DNA of 64,000 nucleotides from Halorubrum trapanicum (lineage in GTDB: Archaea; Halobacteriota; Halobacteria; Halobacteriales; Haloferacaceae). The notes beneath the pieces were generated by a model. That model saw only the letters and a list, made by a program, of their open reading frames with translations. It was not told the origin of the DNA and made no database searches. The stretch is from positions 186,001 to 250,000 of the forward strand of contig NZ_JAGGKE010000003.1 of the NCBI RefSeq assembly GCF_017873555.1. Direction: 5' to 3'. The position numbers and the translations under genes were made by a program. This document shows positions 61,012-64,000 of this stretch, piece by piece. The stretch's first letter is position 1. Every line of letters begins with the position of its first letter.

Positions 61012-62499
61012 TCACGACCAGTCGCCGAGCGACGCCTGCCCCTCGTCGGTTCCCCGTCGCTCGCGGTCCGCCCCCGATCCGGACTCGTCGCCCTCGCGGT
61101 CCGGCGGCCCGTCGACCCAGTCGGTGAGCTTGCCGCCGTCGCCGCTCTCGTTCCGTGCCTCTCGGTTTCCGCCGTGCGCTCGGTCGCCGTCGGCGGCGTC
61201 GGCGGCGGCGTCGAACCCGCCGAGCGTCGCCTGGTCGGTCTCGGCGAAGTCGAGCTTGGAGACGCGCACGCCGAGCTTGCGGACCCGCGTCTCGTCGAAC
61301 TCGGCGAGTAAGTCCAGCGCCACCTCCTCGACGAGGTCCGGGTCGTCGACGGGACCGGGGAGGCTCCGGGCGCGGGTGTTGACGTCGAACGGCGGCTCCA
61401 CCGCCTTGATCCCGATGGTCTGATACAGGCAGCCCCGATCACGGGCGCGGCGGGCCACGTCGACGGCGAGCGCCGACACCGTCTCCCGCTTCGTCGACTC
61501 GTCGGCGGTCGTCGGTAGCGCCGACTCCCGCGAGAGGCTCTTCGGGAGGCCGGTCGGCGTTACCTCGCGGTCGTCGTCGCCCGCGGCGCGCCGCGAGAGC
61601 TCCGGCCCGCGCTCGCCCAGTTCCTCGACGAGTCGGTCGCGGTCGGCGGCGGCGAGGTCGCCCGCGGTCTCGATCCCCAGCTCCGCGAGGGTCTCCTCGG
61701 TCACGGGACCGACCCCGTGGACGTCGGCGGTCGGCAGCGGCGCGAGGAACTCCGCGACCGACCCCGGCGGCACGACGACCAGCCCGTCGGGCTTGTCGGC
61801 GTCGCTGGCGACCTTCGCGGCCGACATGTTCGGCGCGACGCCGACGCTCGCCGGCACGCCGGCCTCCCGCTCGATCCGGTCTTTCACGTGGCGAGCGTAC
61901 CCCTCGGCGAGCGTCCGCGCCTCGGCGGGCCCCGCCGCGCCGCTCGGCGGCGGGTCCGGGGCGTCGGTGTCGCTCCGATCGTCGTCGCCACCGTCCGCCG
62001 TCCCGCCGCCGCCCCCCGCGACCGCCCACGAGGTCCGGTCGGTGACGTCGAGGTACGCCTCGTCGATGCTCACCTCGCGGCGGGTGTCGGCGCAGTCGCG
62101 CAGGACCGCCTTCACCTCGCCCGCCACCTCCTCGTAGAAGTCGAGGTCGACGGGGAGGTACCGCCCCGTCTCCTCGGGGGCCGGCGCGTCCGGGTCGTCG
62201 GGGTCCGCGTCGACGCGGCGGGGGAGCAGCTCCAGCGCCTTCGAGATCGGCATCGCGCTCTCGACGCCGAACTCGCGGGCCTCGTAGCTCGCGGTCGCGA
62301 CCGCCCCGATCGACTCGCCCGGCTCGTACCCCATCCCGACCACGACGGGTTCGCCCGCGAGGTCGGGGTGACGCAGCCGCTCGCAGGAGGCGTAAAAGCA
62401 GTCCATATCGACGTGACAGACGACGCGGTCGGGGGCGTCGCCGTCCTCGTCGCCGGCGCCGGGGAGCGTCTCCCCGGAGACTGGCGTCCCGCCGTTCAT
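61012..62499 (-). CDS. dinB: DNA polymerase IV (Y-family), 495 aa
   Basis: Translesion polymerase: metal motifs CHVDMDCFYASCE and REVSIDEAYLDVTD are intact, and the HhH region VHGVGPVTEETLAELGI and little-finger TIGIKAVEPPF are present. A Gly/Asp insert (about residues 180-225) is a haloarchaeal feature. Two PCNA-binding-like motifs occur: QATLGGF near residue 423 and QASLGDWS at the very end. Start ATG 62499 is preferred because the upstream in-frame extension runs into the insertion element region. A minus-strand TTCTTAAG box precedes it. Confidence 0.92.
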   Translation of the reverse strand: MNGGTPVSGETLPGAGDEDGDAPDRVVCHVDMDCFYASCERLRHPDLAGEPVVVGMGYEPGESIGAVATASYEAREFGVESAMPISKALELLPRRVDADPDDPDAPAPEETGRYLPVDLDFYEEVAGEVKAVLRDCADTRREVSIDEAYLDVTDRTSWAVAGGGGGTADGGDDDRSDTDAPDPPPSGAAGPAEARTLAEGYARHVKDRIEREAGVPASVGVAPNMSAAKVASDADKPDGLVVVPPGSVAEFLAPLPTADVHGVGPVTEETLAELGIETAGDLAAADRDRLVEELGERGPELSRRAAGDDDREVTPTGLPKSLSRESALPTTADESTKRETVSALAVDVARRARDRGCLYQTIGIKAVEPPFDVNTRARSLPGPVDDPDLVEEVALDLLAEFDETRVRKLGVRVSKLDFAETDQATLGGFDAAADAADGDRAHGGNREARNESGDGGKLTDWVDGPPDREGDESGSGADRERRGTDEGQASLGDWS

Positions 62500-62677
62500 C
62501 GCGTTCGGCTCCGCGCTCCGCGGCCTTAAGAACCGGCCACGCGCGCCGGAAGTGGAACGCGGGTCTCCCCAGACTCCGATTTCGGCGGCCTTCGGCGCGG
62601 ATGGCGCAGATCGTCGCCAGCTCAGATCCAGATCCGATAGCCGGGTCGGTAGTCGTTTATATAGAGCAAGGAGAATA

Positions 62678-62697
62678 CCCGCGCCTTTAGGCGCGGG
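62678..62697 (+). repeat. Left-end hairpin of the tnpB element
   Basis: CCCGCGCCTTTAGGCGCGGG is a perfect 9-bp stem with a 2-nt loop, 132 bp upstream of the tnpB start. The same structure, with one compensated base pair, occurs at 8910-8929. Confidence 0.8.
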
Positions 62698-62809
62698 ATG
62701 AATCCGACACTCTGACCGCCAATCCACGACGACACCCCAGCCGGATATTCCACGTCCAGTCGGTAGTTTTAACCTATATTGTTACATAACGTGTTATGAA
62801 GTCAGTACG

Positions 62810-64000
62810 ATGTTAGAGACGACCCGCACCTATGTCGCACGCATCACGAACCACCAACAGGTTCGTGATGACCTCGATCAATGTGGGTTCTCTACATCCA
62901 AACTGTGGAACGTCGGACGCTACTACATCCAACAACGATGGGACAAAACCGGTGAGATACCTGACGAAGCCGAATTGAAGTCGGAGTTGAAAGACCACGA
63001 ACGCTACAGTGACCTCCATTCGCAGTCAAGTCAGCGAGTTCTCGAAGAGCTTGCTGAGGCGTTCACGGGCTGGTACAACTCCGACGACGGCAACAACCCA
63101 CCCGGCTACCGGAAACGTGGCGACGACCACCCGCGCTCCACCGTCACGTGGAAAAAACGAGCCATCAAGCACGACACGAAACACGGTCAACTTCGCCTCT
63201 CGAAAGGCTTCAACCTGAAAGAGTCGCGGTCTGACTTCATCCTCGCAGAGTACGAAACGCGCCCCGACGTAGAAGTCGAGAACATCCAGCAGGTGCGTGC
63301 CGTCTGGAACGGCGACGAGTGGGAACTCCACCTCGTCTGTAAGAAAGAGATACCCGTCAAAGACGCACCCGGCGACAACACGGCAGGTATCGATCTCGGC
63401 ATTAGCAACTATCTCGCCATCGACTACGAAGACGGGGCGAGTGAACTGTATCCGGGGAACGTGCTGAAAGAGGACAAGCACTACTTCACCCGCGAGGAGT
63501 ACCAGACCGAAGGCGAGAACGGCCCAAGCAAGCGTGCGAGGAAAGCCCGGCAGAAACTCTCCCGGCGTACAGACCACTTCCTTCACACACTCTCGAAACA
63601 CATCGTTGAACGCTGTGTCGAAGAAGGAGTGGGGAAGATTCTGGTTGGCGACCTCAGCGACATCCGCGAGGATGAAAACGGCGATTCGCGGAACTGGGGT
63701 GCGTCGGGGAACAAGAAACTCCACGGTTGGGAGTTCGACCGATTCGCTCATCTCCTCGAATACAAAGCCGAGGAAGACGGTATCCTCGTTGACCGTGTAG
63801 ACGAGGAGAACACGAGTAAGACGTGTTCGTGTTGCGGACAGATTCGTGACAGCAACCGAGTGGAGCGTGGTCTGTACGTCTGTTCGTCGTGCGAGACGAC
63901 GATAAACGCAGACGTAAACGGTGCAGTAAACATCCGCCGAAAGATAACTCAGAGTCCCCCGACAGGGGATATGAGTAACGGCTGGTTGGCACAGCCCAGA
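62810..64000 (+). CDS. tnpB: TnpB RNA-guided endonuclease-like protein, 3' end outside window
   Basis: The frame from ATG 62810 stays open to the window edge (397 codons). RuvC-I is GIDLGISNY with Asp195, RuvC-III NADVNGAVNI with Asp368, and a zinc finger with CSCC (339-342) and CSSC (358-361) separates them. The RuvC-II strand is ILVGDLSDI, with Gly280 where the catalytic Glu normally stands. TnpB proteins cut DNA guided by an RNA from the element's 3' end. Whether this copy is active depends on that site. N-terminus MLETTRTYVARITNHQQV is helical and basic. Confidence 0.9.
   Translation, partial: MLETTRTYVARITNHQQVRDDLDQCGFSTSKLWNVGRYYIQQRWDKTGEIPDEAELKSELKDHERYSDLHSQSSQRVLEELAEAFTGWYNSDDGNNPPGYRKRGDDHPRSTVTWKKRAIKHDTKHGQLRLSKGFNLKESRSDFILAEYETRPDVEVENIQQVRAVWNGDEWELHLVCKKEIPVKDAPGDNTAGIDLGISNYLAIDYEDGASELYPGNVLKEDKHYFTREEYQTEGENGPSKRARKARQKLSRRTDHFLHTLSKHIVERCVEEGVGKILVGDLSDIREDENGDSRNWGASGNKKLHGWEFDRFAHLLEYKAEEDGILVDRVDEENTSKTCSCCGQIRDSNRVERGLYVCSSCETTINADVNGAVNIRRKITQSPPTGDMSNGWLAQPR

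Larger units (their letters stand above)
62664..64000 (+). mobile_element. IS200/IS605-family element, left end and tnpB, right end outside window
   Basis: The left end CAAGGAGAATACC is followed by a perfect 9-bp hairpin (62678-62697) and GATGAATCCGACA, then an untranslated stretch to the tnpB ATG at 62810. No tnpA gene is visible, so this resembles the TnpB-only (IS1341-type) elements of haloarchaea. Insertion lies next to a TTTATATAG box upstream of dinB. The right end and guide-RNA region are beyond the window. Confidence 0.85.

Noticed and set aside
62500-62727. N-terminal extension of DNA polymerase IV
   Set aside because: The in-frame upstream sequence runs into the left end of the insertion element and lacks conserved residues; the catalytic fold begins after ATG 62499.
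12-64000. CRISPR arrays or tRNA genes anywhere in the window
   Set aside because: No regularly spaced direct repeats with unique spacers and no cloverleaf-compatible sequence were seen by eye; a covariance search could still find a diverged tRNA.

Overview
The window is a GC-rich chromosomal segment of a haloarchaeon, most like the Halorubrum group (that placement is inference). The evidence is acidic proteins throughout, archaeal TATA boxes 25-30 bp upstream of often leaderless genes, a complete euryarchaeal archaellum cluster, haloarchaeal markers (DpsA, dodecin, Hef, phytoene synthase for C50 carotenoids, a PGF-CTERM surface protein, a HalX response regulator) and an archaeal RNase P RNA gene.

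Layout. 0-8.4 kb: housekeeping genes (end of a biotin carrier, SWIM and TRAM proteins, Tfx regulator, aspartoacylase-like deacylase, PhnP-like hydrolase, membrane molybdoenzyme, Hef helicase-nuclease, DUF5807-type protein). 8.45-8.95 kb: a deleted IS200/IS605-type element. 9-15.3 kb: acyl-CoA ligase, a metY-metX methionine operon and a RecJ-like DHH protein. 15.3-34.4 kb: motility region with a response regulator, KaiC-like ATPase, winged-helix regulator, two archaellins, a glycosylated surface protein, cheY-cheC-cheD, arlCE-F-G-H-I-J and htpX. 34.4-35.2 kb: a structured repeat and the RNase P RNA gene (minus strand). 35.3-38.3 kb: an AMMECR1 protein with a perfect 90-bp duplication, then an apparent iron-responsive operon with two DtxR-type operators ending in a DtxR-family gene, convergent with dpsA. 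38.4-45.8 kb: NAD salvage, surface protease, carotenoid and histidine genes. 46-50.4 kb: phnD-C-E-E plus a HAD phosphatase. 50.5-62.5 kb: small zinc proteins, dodecin, alanyl-tRNA editing protein, AIR-synthase-like protein, acyl-CoA dehydrogenase, panB, CPBP protease, NUDIX and DNA polymerase IV. 62.66 kb to the edge: an IS200/IS605-family element with tnpB.

The motility block is one functional unit: archaellin filament, ArlCE/F/G/H/I/J motor, and CheY/CheC/CheD signal input. The iron block joins a regulator, its likely self-operators and an iron-storage protein.

The most interesting unexplained structure is a ~300-bp element present three times (about 10.77, 34.43 and 52.98 kb). Its conserved blocks alternate with hairpins whose sequences differ between copies while base pairing is kept, which suggests a structured RNA or a mobile palindromic element. 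Other notable points are a 104-residue tandem repeat in the second archaellin, mini-ORFs coupled to arlI and arlJ and to the iron operon, and a TnpB lacking the usual RuvC-II glutamate.
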